This document shows, piece after piece, positions 27,031 through 36,278 of a stretch of 64,000 nt of DNA. Made by a program: the position numbers and the translations under genes. The stretch comes from Akkermansiaceae bacterium (GTDB lineage Bacteria; Verrucomicrobiota; Verrucomicrobiia; Verrucomicrobiales; Akkermansiaceae): assembly GCA_905182405.1 (NCBI GenBank), contig CAJJBQ010000002.1, positions 62,001-126,000 on the forward strand. The letters run 5' to 3'. The stretch's first letter is position 1. Each line of letters opens with the position of its first letter. The notes under the pieces were generated by a model. That model worked only from the letters and a program-made list of their open reading frames with translations, had not been told where the DNA came from and ran no database searches.

Positions 27031-27446
27031 TGGAGTCTTCGACGGACCACTCGTCTTCGAGACTTTTCTGCTGTGGAGATCCCCAGACCATCATGGATCC
27101 TTTTAAAGTATGACAGAGATCGGCCAGCTTTTTAGTGTAGTCGAGGGTCGCGGATCGGAGTTGATCGTCGGTTGGTGAGGTGGAATCCGCGCCCGCCATT
27201 GAGGTGGTCGGTTTTGGCAAGTAGCCAATGGAGATCAATGATTTCGAGTCCGTGTTTCTGAGCGGTTTTTCTGAGCCGTTTTTAGAAGGTCTTTGGCACC
27301 GATGGATCGAGGCGGGTGACGTCGTTGTCTGGAGCGATGGTGAAGGGCGCGACCTCCAGGCCGGTGTATCCCAGCTTCGCGGTCGTCTCACATTGCTGTT
27401 CGAAAGGGCGATCCTGAAAGGTCTCATTGCAGATGGCGAATTTCAT
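27025..27446 (-). pseudogene. Sugar phosphate isomerase/epimerase (AP endonuclease 2-like) remnant
   Basis: ATG 27446 opens MKFAICNETFQDRPFEQQ and then ETTAKLGYTGLEVAPF, the N-terminus of a TIM-barrel sugar phosphate isomerase/epimerase. The frame hits TAA inside PKTF*KRLRKTAQKHGLEII, continues to LLAKTDHL, then shifts frame (LDYTKKLADLCHTLKGSMMVWG, ending VELLRHL). The remaining two thirds are replaced by the ASPIC/UnbV remnant. One nonsense codon, one frameshift and one fusion junction make this a clear pseudogene. The intact gene would probably have belonged to sugar catabolism near the ThuA-dehydrogenase gene just downstream. Confidence 0.8.
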
Positions 27447-27500
27447 GAACTGCTAAGAGATGCATTTTCACCATCAACTTGTGAAGCTTGGGGACTTTTT

Positions 27501-30500
27501 CTATTTCAGGGTGGCGAGATAGGCGAGGATATCTTCGATTTCCTGCGGTTTGAGGATGAGGCCCATGGGGGGCATGGGGGAGACGGGAAGGGGGTAGCCT
27601 TCGGAGATCTCGGCATTGGGATCGAGGACTGATTTGCGGATGTAGTCGGCGTCCTTGCGGGTGGCGATGCCATCGAGAGCGGGTCCGACGATGCCGCCTT
27701 CTCCGCCGACGATGTGGCAACGCGCACAGGCGGCGACTTCGTGGTGGAGGAAGAGGTCCTTGCCGCGGACGGCATCGGCTACGCGGAGTTTTTCCTCCTG
27801 TGCTTCTTGCGCGACCGGAACGAGTTCGGAGAGACGGACATTTTTATAGAATGCGGTGCCGGTCGATTGTCCCCATCCGCCGTAGAGGGCATTGAAACCG
27901 AGCTTCTGGTAGTTCTGGGAATCGAAATCAACGGAGACGTCGGTCCAGTCGTTTTTACCCTTGAGTGGCTTGGTGTGGACGCGTGGATCTTGGATTTCGT
28001 GGACGTTTAAAACGGCTCCGAGGCCGCTTCCTTTGATCCCCAATGTTTTGATCTGTGCGCTGAGGCGGTAGCGGGTATCGGGCTTGACTTTGACGTTGGT
28101 GATCCAAGAGGTGTCGGTGAGTTTTTCAGAGCTGATTTTAAAGATATTGTCTTTTGAGTGCTCATGGGTAGCTCCTTTGCCGGAGTAGATTGTCTTGGCC
28201 CACTTTGCTCCGTCTAAGACATTGGTGTCGGCTTGCTGGTAGACGATTTCCGAGAGGATGGTGATCTGGTGCTGTTTTCCAGCTGCTTCGAGTGCTGCTT
28301 TGAGCAGTCTATCGCTGAGGTTTTCTCCATTTTTGGCGAGGCTGGTGATCGCGTTCTTCAGCGGGTCACTGGTGGGGAATTGGGCGAGGGCGACGAAGGC
28401 GGCGAGGCGGGTGGTGAGGTCCGGGTCGTTGATGACGCCGGACTGGAAGAGGAGACGGCTTCCTTTTTCATCAGCGGAGAGGGCGCGGGTGGCGTTGCGG
28501 CGGAGGATGGGATCGGTGGAGAGGAGGGCGGCGCGATGAGTGTCGTCATCGAGATGGCCGAGTCCGTGGAGGGTCCACAGGGCGTGGATGGATCCGATGC
28601 CGGGCTGGCTGACTTTTTCCTTAAGGGCCTTGAGCGAGTCGGTAGCGGGGGGCTGTATTTTATCAACGAGGAGGCGCTGGGCGGCGAGGCGCCAGAATTG
28701 GTTGTGGTGGCCGAGGGCGGCTACCAGTTCGGCCGGGGTGGCACTCTCGAGGGAGGTGATGGTTGATTTGGGTGCTTTGTCCCAGATGAGTCGGTAGATG
28801 CGGCCGTGTTGGCGATCGCGGTTGGGATTGACGTGGGCGTTGCCTTTTCCCGTGGTGGCTTTGTAGCCGCCGCGACCTTCGCTGGGAGTCGGGTTGTGCT
28901 GGATGATAAAGTTATACCAATCGGAGATCCAGAGATTGCCATCGGGTCCGACTTCGGCGGCGACGGGGGAGAACCATTCATCGGCGGAGGCGATGAGGGC
29001 GAAGTCGTTTTGGGAATTGTAGCCTGCGCCTTTTTGAGAGGTTTGGAATTTTCCGAGGAGGTTACCGGTGGGGCCGCAGACGAAGGCGGTGTTGCCCTGC
29101 CATGATGCGGGGAAGTTGGCCGAGTTCGCGAAGGCGTGGCCGGCAGCGGCAGTGTAGCCCCCGAAGACATCGACCTGCCGCACGTTCGGGGTGATGGGGT
29201 GGAAGGTGGGTGAGGAGGCGATGACGTCAGCGCTGGGGCCACGTCCGCCGGGGAGGATGGTGGCGGGGATGCCGCCGAAGAAGCTGGGGTTGTTATTGGC
29301 GGTGGAGCCAAAGGTGTCGCCGGCATTGTTGAAGCCGAGTCCCCAGGTGTTGTTGTTGAACTGGTGAAGGAACTGGAGATCCGAGCCGTCTTTTTGGAAG
29401 CGGTAGACCCCCATGCCGAATCTTTGGCCATCGTGATTGTAGGCGGAGTATCCGACGGTGCCGTAGAGTTGGTTATCGAGTCCGTAGCGGAGGTTGGACG
29501 GGCCGGCATGGGTGTCGCCGGTGCCCCAGCCGGTGAGGACAACCTCGCGGATGTCCGCTTTGTCGTCGCCGTCGGTGTCTTTCAGAAAGAGGGTTTCGGA
29601 GGCGTGGTGAACGTAGATGCCTCCGTTTGCGAAGGTGAGTGAGGTGGGGATGTTGAGGCCATCGGCAAAGACGGTGACCTTGTCGCAGCGTCCATCGCCA
29701 TCGGTGTCTTCGAGGATTTTGATCTTATCGTCGCCGACACGTTCGGATTTAATTTCGTTCGGGTAGTCGACAGTTTCGGCGGCCCAGAGGCGGCCGCGTT
29801 CGTCCCAAGCGAGACTGATGGGATTGACGATTTGTGGTTCGGCGGCGAAGAGTTCAAGTTTCCAGCCGACGGGGACTTGCGTGTATTTCAGGCTATCTTC
29901 AGGGCTGAGCGGGTGCTGATACTGAAGGGGCTTGGGGCGCTTTTCGTAGTTGGGGATGTTCGCGCGGGTTTCGTAAGTGAGTGCGGGACGTGAAGTGAGG
30001 AAGGTGTCGTAAGCGGCTTTTCGTTTTTCGCCGACGGCCCATAGGATGCCGGATTTGAGGAGTTGGTGGAAATTGGGTTGGTTCCAGACGCGCTGGTCGT
30101 GGCCGGAAGCGGTGTAAAAGACGCGGCCTTTTCCCTGCGTGCGGGTCCAGGTCCAGGGTTCGGGTTCTGTGATGTTGTCGTCGCCCTCGGGCTTGCGGAC
30201 CATGAGGATGTCGCGGTCCGTGCCGTGCATGGAGTGGACGTATGTTTCGTCCCAGGCGTGAAAGGGCTGGAGACCTTTCAGGGCAGGATGGTTTGGCTTG
30301 ATGATGGTGGGGGAAAACTCCTTGCCTTTGTGGTGCTTGAATTGAGCGCCGACGAGTTTAATGAAGCCGGGTTCGTTTCTGAAACAAAAGCTGGCAGAGT
30401 GGACGGGGATGAAGCCGCCACCTTCCTCGACGAATTTGACGAGGTTTTGATATTGGTGAGGCTCGATGTTGTCGTGGTTGGCGTAAAGAAGGATGCCATC

Positions 30501-30761
30501 GAATTGATTTAAGTAAGAAGAGTCACCGAGGGCTTCTTCGACGGAGGTGGTGTAATCGAAGTAGATTGCTTCGCGACCAAGCGCTTTGGCCAAAATGGGG
30601 AAGTATTTATTGGAATTGTGGGCCTCTTTTTCATGGCCGAGAAAGAGGATTCTGATTGGGCCTTCTTTCTCCGCTTGCTCTTTATTAGAAATTTGGGCGA
30701 GGGAAAGAACCGCGAGGAGAGCGGTTAGGAGAGCGAGGAAGAGTGGGATACGTTTGGTCAT
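27501..30761 (-). CDS. ThuA / PVC-type dehydrogenase / cytochrome c fusion
   Basis: 1086 aa protein. ATG 30761 begins a clear signal peptide (MTKRIPLFLALLTALLAVL); the ORF extends to 30899 but adds no homologous sequence. Residues ~30-290 are a ThuA-like trehalose-utilisation domain (IRILFLGHEKEAHNS, GGGFIPVHSASFCF, AWDETYVHS). Residues ~300-680 are a PVC-type dehydrogenase beta-propeller (VPVGWKLELFAAEPQIVNPI, EDTDGDGRCD, DWYNFIIQHNP). HEAT-like repeats follow (~700-860), then a carbohydrate-binding-like beta domain (~880-985), then cytochrome c with CARCH at ~1014 and MPPMG as probable axial methionine. The product is probably a periplasmic sugar oxidase passing electrons through its own heme. 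It is the last gene of the 39467-27501 operon, 55 bp after a sulfatase. Confidence 0.88.
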   Translation of the reverse strand: MTKRIPLFLALLTALLAVLSLAQISNKEQAEKEGPIRILFLGHEKEAHNSNKYFPILAKALGREAIYFDYTTSVEEALGDSSYLNQFDGILLYANHDNIEPHQYQNLVKFVEEGGGFIPVHSASFCFRNEPGFIKLVGAQFKHHKGKEFSPTIIKPNHPALKGLQPFHAWDETYVHSMHGTDRDILMVRKPEGDDNITEPEPWTWTRTQGKGRVFYTASGHDQRVWNQPNFHQLLKSGILWAVGEKRKAAYDTFLTSRPALTYETRANIPNYEKRPKPLQYQHPLSPEDSLKYTQVPVGWKLELFAAEPQIVNPISLAWDERGRLWAAETVDYPNEIKSERVGDDKIKILEDTDGDGRCDKVTVFADGLNIPTSLTFANGGIYVHHASETLFLKDTDGDDKADIREVVLTGWGTGDTHAGPSNLRYGLDNQLYGTVGYSAYNHDGQRFGMGVYRFQKDGSDLQFLHQFNNNTWGLGFNNAGDTFGSTANNNPSFFGGIPATILPGGRGPSADVIASSPTFHPITPNVRQVDVFGGYTAAAGHAFANSANFPASWQGNTAFVCGPTGNLLGKFQTSQKGAGYNSQNDFALIASADEWFSPVAAEVGPDGNLWISDWYNFIIQHNPTPSEGRGGYKATTGKGNAHVNPNRDRQHGRIYRLIWDKAPKSTITSLESATPAELVAALGHHNQFWRLAAQRLLVDKIQPPATDSLKALKEKVSQPGIGSIHALWTLHGLGHLDDDTHRAALLSTDPILRRNATRALSADEKGSRLLFQSGVINDPDLTTRLAAFVALAQFPTSDPLKNAITSLAKNGENLSDRLLKAALEAAGKQHQITILSEIVYQQADTNVLDGAKWAKTIYSGKGATHEHSKDNIFKISSEKLTDTSWITNVKVKPDTRYRLSAQIKTLGIKGSGLGAVLNVHEIQDPRVHTKPLKGKNDWTDVSVDFDSQNYQKLGFNALYGGWGQSTGTAFYKNVRLSELVPVAQEAQEEKLRVADAVRGKDLFLHHEVAACARCHIVGGEGGIVGPALDGIATRKDADYIRKSVLDPNAEISEGYPLPVSPMPPMGLILKPQEIEDILAYLATLK

Positions 30762-30816
30762 GGTGTCGCTAGTAGTGGGAAATCTTTTAAAGAGGGTCTG
30801 CTTTTTAGTGTGTCCG

Positions 30817-32367
30817 TTATCGAGGCTTGAGAACCCGAGAACCTGGCGCGGGCTTAGAAGTTGCGGTCTTGGGATAGGGCATATTGGCGCCGACTTCATT
30901 ACGCCAGTCGTGGAGCTTCTTCTTCAACCTTTGGGTGATCTCTGGTTGTGATTCGGAGAGGTCGTTACGTTCGCCGATATCATTTTCCAAGTCGAAGAGC
31001 TGAACGGTTCCGTTTTCGTAGTATTCGATCAATTTGTATCGACCGGAACGAATGGCGCCATTTGGACTTTGGTAACCATGATTGCTGTAGTGGGGGAAGT
31101 GCCAGTAGATCGGTCCACGTTCGTAGGCTTTCGCTTTCAAGGCAGGGACAAAGCTGCGACCGTCCTTATGTTGAGCCGGTAATGCGGGGAGGCCCAACAT
31201 TTCGAGCAGAGTGGGGTAGAAGTCCGTTCCTGTAACGATCGCTTGCGAAGTGGTGTTGGCTTGAGTCTTGCCAGGCCAATGGACAACTAAGGGCACGCGA
31301 ATGCCGCCTTCGTAGTTCCATCCTTTGGCACCACGCAGCGGAAGGTTGGAACTTGCGAATTGAGCGTCAAGTGATTTGCGCTGATGATTGATACCGCGAT
31401 ACTGATTCGAGGCCGACATGCCACCATTGTCCCCCGTGAAGACAATGATGGTGTTCTCTTCCAGTCCAAGTTTCTTAAGTTTTGCACGAATACGCGCTAG
31501 GCTCTCGTCCGTTGCTTCAAGCATGCCGGCAAACTCGACGTTGTCTTGTTTCTGCTTCACCCACCAGACGCGCGCGTCCTGATGCGCCTGTAACTCGTCG
31601 TTTTCAGCCAGCGCCTTAAGCTCTTCCTTCGTGAGCTGCGGCCCGTCCGGATTCGGTTCAAGAATAAAGTCCGGCCCTTTCTGTTCCGGCATCGCCGCGA
31701 GCTTCTTGCGATATTTCTCCACTAGGTCCGGGCGTCCCTGGATTGGGTCGTGCACCGCGAAGTGTTCAAGATGGACAAAAAAGGGCTGGTCCTGATTTCG
31801 CTCAATGAAATCTAAGGCTGCATCGGTCAGCTTGTCGGTGTAATAATCACCTTCTTTCGCCGGTAGCTTTGTATCATAGGCACCACCAAAAGGATAGTGA
31901 TAGGAACGCACCCATCCCGTGATCTCTTCGTCGAAACCGTAGGTTTTCGGATTCATGCTCACGTGCGCTTTGCCGTAGTTCGCAGTGGCATAGCCATGGC
32001 GCTTGAGGGTCTCGGCGAGGGTGACCTCCTCGTCTGGCAATGCTGTCAGTTTTTCCCCGTGATGCAGCGGTTCATAGTCCCGCTCGGGACGTCCTCCCAG
32101 CCATTCCGTCAAATTGGTCCGGGCGGGATATTTTCCGGTGAGAATACTCGCACGGCTGGGTGAGCAGACATGGCAGGTGGCGTAGGCATTCTTGAACAGC
32201 ATGCCTTCTTTTGCCAACTGGTCGATCGCCGGAGTCTCATGGAACTGGCTACCATAGCAACCCACATCCCGCTGCCCCAGGTCATCGACGAGGAAGAAGA
32301 TGATGTTGGGTGGTTTTGCCTGGGAGAGACTTGAGAAGAGGGCGATGAAAAGGAGAATGCGATTCAC
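30817..32367 (-). CDS. Type I sulfatase (arylsulfatase A-like), exported
   Basis: 516 aa protein. It has a signal peptide (LLFIALFSSLSQA), metal site FFLVDDLGQRDVGCYG, modification motif CSPSR (HVCSPSRASILTG, Cys at ~68 is the formylglycine precursor), YGKAH and TGDNGG near residue 320. Members hydrolyse sulfate esters of glycans. The start is GTG 32367, which overlaps the stop of the preceding sulfatase as GTGA, so translation is probably coupled; an ATG at 32409 would lie deep inside that gene. The long insertion LTKEELKALAENDELQ...KQKQD (~235-275) is typical of one sulfatase subgroup. It works with the neighbouring sulfatase on one sulfated glycan (inference). Confidence 0.9.
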   Translation of the reverse strand: MNRILLFIALFSSLSQAKPPNIIFFLVDDLGQRDVGCYGSQFHETPAIDQLAKEGMLFKNAYATCHVCSPSRASILTGKYPARTNLTEWLGGRPERDYEPLHHGEKLTALPDEEVTLAETLKRHGYATANYGKAHVSMNPKTYGFDEEITGWVRSYHYPFGGAYDTKLPAKEGDYYTDKLTDAALDFIERNQDQPFFVHLEHFAVHDPIQGRPDLVEKYRKKLAAMPEQKGPDFILEPNPDGPQLTKEELKALAENDELQAHQDARVWWVKQKQDNVEFAGMLEATDESLARIRAKLKKLGLEENTIIVFTGDNGGMSASNQYRGINHQRKSLDAQFASSNLPLRGAKGWNYEGGIRVPLVVHWPGKTQANTTSQAIVTGTDFYPTLLEMLGLPALPAQHKDGRSFVPALKAKAYERGPIYWHFPHYSNHGYQSPNGAIRSGRYKLIEYYENGTVQLFDLENDIGERNDLSESQPEITQRLKKKLHDWRNEVGANMPYPKTATSKPAPGSRVLKPR

Positions 32368-33878
32368 TTGTTTTGGGTGTTCGATGTTGGTGCTGGGTCG
32401 ACGGACCATCCTTTGGTGTGAATGACGCCGTAGTAGGGGTAGTGATCCCAGTTGACGGGGCCGCCAATGACGCGCGGGTCTTTGCTTGTTTTGAGGTGAT
32501 CGAAGAGTTGTTTTCGCAAGGTGGTTTGGGTCTTCTCGAGGCGAACTGATCCGGCGAGGTTGCTCATTTGATGGGGATCTTTTTTGAGATCGTAGAGTTC
32601 TTCGGCGGGACGCATCCCGAAGGCGAGTTCTGCCAAGCGGGCGATACCGTGCTCGTTACGGTGCTCCATCATGAAGGCTTTAGTGGGGGAACTGTCGATC
32701 TCGCCATAGGGGATGGCGCGGGCACAGACCGATGGGTCGGGAGAGCCGGAGGGCCACCGGGTGGGTTCGAAGTTGTGGATGTAGAGGTGGTCGGAAGTCC
32801 GGATCGCGCGGCACGGATAGCCTTTGCCACCTTTGCGGCACCCATCGTGGCGCTCCATGGCAATGAAGGCGGCGTTGTGATTTTTCGAAGCTTGGTTTTT
32901 GAAGATGGGGAGAAGACTTTGTGCGTTCATCATGCCCGGTGGTTTGAGACCGGCTGCTTCAAGAAAGGTGGGGGCGAGGTCGCTGAGATTGAGTAAGGCG
33001 TCGCTGGTTCGTCCCGGCTTGGTAATTCCTCCGGGCCAGCGGATGGCGAGCGGAATGCGGGAGCCGTCGTCGTAGAGGCTGGCTTTGGCACGGGGGAAAG
33101 GCATGCCGTGATCGCTGGTGACGACGATAATGGTGTTGTCGAGTTGTCCGGATTTTTCCAATAGTGCGATGGCACGTCCCACTTGGGAATCAAAGTGTTC
33201 GATTTCGACGAAGTAGTCGAGGAGGTCGTTTCGGACGATGTCGTTGTCAGGAAAGATGGGAGGGACGATGACTCTGGAGGGATCTTTACCAGTTCGTTTT
33301 CCGGCACCAGATTCGAAGCCACGGTGGGGTTCGGAGGTGCCGAGCCAGAAGCAGAAGGGCTTTTCTTTTGGAGACTGCGCAAGGAAGTCAGAGAAGTTGC
33401 CGGCGTAGTCGGTATTGCGCATTTGCTTGAAGGGCGGTTGGAGGCGCTTCTTTTGGAAGGGTGGTCCGGCAGGGTTTTCCGTGCGCCCTCCAGGTTCGAG
33501 GCGACCGGGGCTCCATCCCTTTCCGGTGTAGCCGATGGAGTAGCCGGATTTTTGGAGAAGGTCGGGGTAGGTTGCGAATTTGGCCGGGAGAGTGCTGTGG
33601 ATATTGCCAGCTTCTTCGAGTCGCCAGATCGCTTGGCCGGTGAGGATGGCGGAGCGGGAGGGACCACAAGTGGGGGCATCGCAGAAGGCATGGGTGAAGC
33701 GGAGTCCTTCGCGGGCGATGCGATCGAAAGCGGGGGTTTGCACGACCGGGTCGCCATTGGCACCGGTGTGAGCGTAGCTTTGATCGTCCGAAATACAGAA
33801 GAGGATGTTGGGCAGGGTGCCAGCACTGAGGGCGAGGGTGAGACCGAGGCTGGCAAGAAGGAGGCGAATGGTCGTCAT
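32364..33878 (-). CDS. Type I sulfatase, heparan N-sulfatase-like
   Basis: 504 aa protein with a signal peptide (MTTIRLLLASLGLTLALSAG). The metal site reads ILFCISDDQSY, the modification motif is CGPSR (DAPTCGPSRSAILTG), and SDHGMPFPRAKASLYDDG carries the second metal-binding aspartate and histidine. ISDDQS together with PRAK..LYDDG is characteristic of N-sulfoglucosamine sulfohydrolase-like (SGSH) sulfatases. The substrate is therefore perhaps an N-sulfated or uronate-rich glycan; this is family-level inference. ATG 33878 is one base after the dehydrogenase stop, and the gene end overlaps the next sulfatase start by 4 bp. Confidence 0.9.
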   Translation of the reverse strand: MTTIRLLLASLGLTLALSAGTLPNILFCISDDQSYAHTGANGDPVVQTPAFDRIAREGLRFTHAFCDAPTCGPSRSAILTGQAIWRLEEAGNIHSTLPAKFATYPDLLQKSGYSIGYTGKGWSPGRLEPGGRTENPAGPPFQKKRLQPPFKQMRNTDYAGNFSDFLAQSPKEKPFCFWLGTSEPHRGFESGAGKRTGKDPSRVIVPPIFPDNDIVRNDLLDYFVEIEHFDSQVGRAIALLEKSGQLDNTIIVVTSDHGMPFPRAKASLYDDGSRIPLAIRWPGGITKPGRTSDALLNLSDLAPTFLEAAGLKPPGMMNAQSLLPIFKNQASKNHNAAFIAMERHDGCRKGGKGYPCRAIRTSDHLYIHNFEPTRWPSGSPDPSVCARAIPYGEIDSSPTKAFMMEHRNEHGIARLAELAFGMRPAEELYDLKKDPHQMSNLAGSVRLEKTQTTLRKQLFDHLKTSKDPRVIGGPVNWDHYPYYGVIHTKGWSVDPAPTSNTQNK

Positions 33879-33879
33879 G

Positions 33880-36153
33880 CTATTTATGGACGATCTGGAT
33901 GGAGTGCCAGAAGCCAAATTCATTACGCCAGTCGTTGGGGCGGTTTTCGAGAGTGAGGTCGATTTTTTGGCCCGCGAATTTGCTAAGGTCGACTTCGAGT
34001 TCGAGCCACTCCGATTTGACCGTTTTGAAGGAAACGATTTGGTCGTGAAGGACTTTGCTGTTTGCGAGAACGCGAAGCTGCCAGTCGCCGTGGGGATGGT
34101 AGCTGCAGCGAATTTTGAGGCGGCTGGATTTGCCTTTGGGGACCTGAAGTTCGCGCTTAAGTGAGCAGGGCGTTTTCTTGTCGAGCGGATGCGTTTGGAC
34201 AGCTTTTTCGTTTCGGAAACTTTTCAAAGCTACGACCCCACCTTCGCCGACGTTTTCGACTTTGAAGCCGGGAGCGATTGCTTCGATGGCTTGAGCCCAC
34301 TTGGCGCGGAGGTTCTGGCGCGGTTTTTTGTGGCTCTGGGGAGAGCCGCTGATCATACGACGGGCAACGGATTCGGTGAGGAAGGGGATTTTTGTTTGAG
34401 CGGCGAGAGCGAGGGCCTTTTTTGGGTGCCCGGTGACGAGAGGTTCCAAGGCGAACCAGATCATGCGGGGAAGTTTGGGATCGTCGATATCTTCAGCGTG
34501 TTGGGAAAGCGCGTTCAGAATGGGGAAGCGATGGTCGAGGGGAAGTCGAGGCGCCGCGGCCGCGAGGTAGAGTCGGACGGTGGGAGAGGGGTCGCTTTGG
34601 GCGAGTTTTTCCAAGATGGGCTTGATGGAAGCGGGTGGGGTTTTGTCTTCGCTGAGAAGTTGGATGGCCCAGGCGCGGACGTGTTCGTCGGAGTGGGCGA
34701 GAAGTTGGATGAGTTTTTTTTCGTCGCCTTTGGCACCTTTTGAAAAGCGTTTGGTGACGTGTTGGGCCCAGAGGGCGCGGAGACGTTTGGGGGAGGTTTT
34801 TGAGCTCTCGAAGAATTCGTCGAGAGCTTTATGGACGGCCTTCCGATCGAGCTTTCCGGAAATGGTGCGATGGTGGAGTTCGGTGCGAGCCTGGCGGACG
34901 AACCAATCATTGGGGTGGTTCTGAAGTTGGCAAAGTTCAAGATCGGTGAGAGAGGGAATGTTCGGGCGAGCGATGCGTTCTGCACCTTTGGGCATGATGC
35001 GATAGATGCGCCCACTCTTTGGGAAGTTGATGGCGTTTCCGCAGATGTCGGTGTCGTGCCAATCTAAAACATAGATGCCCCCATCAGGTCCGATTTCCAT
35101 ACTGAAGCCGACCCAGGCGAGATCGTTGGTGGGCATGAAATCACTCCCGTGTCGGCCGATGTAGGTGGAGCCGTTCGGCTCCATGTAATCGGCGAGGACG
35201 GCATGCTCGTGGATGTTGCACATGAAGAGTTGGTCGTGGTATTCGGCGGGGAAGGTGTCGGCCAAATAGAAGCGGGCTCCGCCGTGCGCAGAGAGGTGGG
35301 TGTGGTCGCGGATCGTCTGGATGGGCGCGTAAGTGTAGGGATTGAGGTTGGGACGGGATTGTTTGTGGTAGATGCCACCTTGGACGATGTGGAAGAGGTG
35401 GGGGATGACGCAGCAGGTGGCGAAGCCGTGGCCGAGATCATTGAAGTCGAAGCCCCACGGATTAGAGAGGCCACGTGCGAAGATTTCGAAATCGCGAGTT
35501 TCGGGGTGGAAGCGCCAGATGCCAGCATCGAGGTAGAGGCGGTCGTCTTTAGGAGCACCAGGCTTTCCGATGAGAGAGTGGGTGAAAACGCCTTGGCAAC
35601 CGTAGAGCCAGCCGTCGGGGCCCCAGATGAAACTGTTGAGGGTTTCGTGGCGGTCCTTCATGCCCCATCCGTCGAGAAGAACTTCGGGTTCGGCGTCGGG
35701 GACGTCGTCACCATTGGCGTCGGGAATGAAGACAAGATTAGGCGGAGCTCCAAGGTAAACCCCGCCGTGTCCGATCGCGATACCGGAAGCGAAGGTGATT
35801 TTGTCGTGGAAGAGCTTCTTGGTGTCGAAGACACCGTCGCTGTCGGTGTCTTCAAAAATCTGAATGCGACTGAGTTGTTCGTTTTTGTGGGAGCGCCGGT
35901 TGACGTAGTTGTAGTTTTCCACGACCCAGACGCGGCCTTTGGCGTCGAAAGTGAAGGCGATGGGTTCGCCGATGTGTGGTTCGGAGGTGTAAATGGAAAC
36001 GTCGAATCCCTCCGGGATGGACATCTTGGCGACGGCTTCTTTGGGTGTGAGGAAGGGGGCGTCGCTAGATTTGTGTAGCTTGCCACGGTTCTGGGCAAGC
36101 GATGAGGTGATCGCCAAGGCAGAGATAGAGAGAAATAGAGTGAGCGTTTTCAT
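33880..36153 (-). CDS. PVC-type membrane-bound dehydrogenase without a visible heme motif
   Basis: 757 aa protein with a signal peptide (MKTLTLFLSISALAITSSLA). A propeller domain of the PVC-type dehydrogenase family runs ~45-420 (IPEGFDVSIYTSEPHIGEPI, EDTDSDGVFD, DGWLYGCQGVF, FSMEIGPDGGIYVLDWHDTD). A HEAT-repeat-like region follows (~430-640), then a beta-rich C-terminal domain with WRNEFGFWHSIQIVH. No CxxCH motif is present, so it differs from the ThuA fusion in the same operon and may pass electrons to that cytochrome. It sits between the DUF6807-cupredoxin gene (125 bp upstream) and the N-sulfatase-like gene (1 bp downstream). Confidence 0.85.
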   Translation of the reverse strand: MKTLTLFLSISALAITSSLAQNRGKLHKSSDAPFLTPKEAVAKMSIPEGFDVSIYTSEPHIGEPIAFTFDAKGRVWVVENYNYVNRRSHKNEQLSRIQIFEDTDSDGVFDTKKLFHDKITFASGIAIGHGGVYLGAPPNLVFIPDANGDDVPDAEPEVLLDGWGMKDRHETLNSFIWGPDGWLYGCQGVFTHSLIGKPGAPKDDRLYLDAGIWRFHPETRDFEIFARGLSNPWGFDFNDLGHGFATCCVIPHLFHIVQGGIYHKQSRPNLNPYTYAPIQTIRDHTHLSAHGGARFYLADTFPAEYHDQLFMCNIHEHAVLADYMEPNGSTYIGRHGSDFMPTNDLAWVGFSMEIGPDGGIYVLDWHDTDICGNAINFPKSGRIYRIMPKGAERIARPNIPSLTDLELCQLQNHPNDWFVRQARTELHHRTISGKLDRKAVHKALDEFFESSKTSPKRLRALWAQHVTKRFSKGAKGDEKKLIQLLAHSDEHVRAWAIQLLSEDKTPPASIKPILEKLAQSDPSPTVRLYLAAAAPRLPLDHRFPILNALSQHAEDIDDPKLPRMIWFALEPLVTGHPKKALALAAQTKIPFLTESVARRMISGSPQSHKKPRQNLRAKWAQAIEAIAPGFKVENVGEGGVVALKSFRNEKAVQTHPLDKKTPCSLKRELQVPKGKSSRLKIRCSYHPHGDWQLRVLANSKVLHDQIVSFKTVKSEWLELEVDLSKFAGQKIDLTLENRPNDWRNEFGFWHSIQIVHK

Positions 36154-36278
36154 TTACCTAGAAAGTGGGACTTGTTTTTCGTGTCGTATGTAAGCGAGTA
36201 GATCGAATAATTAGTTTCTTTTGTATAATCTGGATAATGTATTCGAGGTTCATAAATAGGTGTGTTTTTACGGTCGGG

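Noticed and set aside
35149-36078. Plus-strand ORF of 309 codons
   Set aside because: It is the antisense shadow of the dehydrogenase gene.
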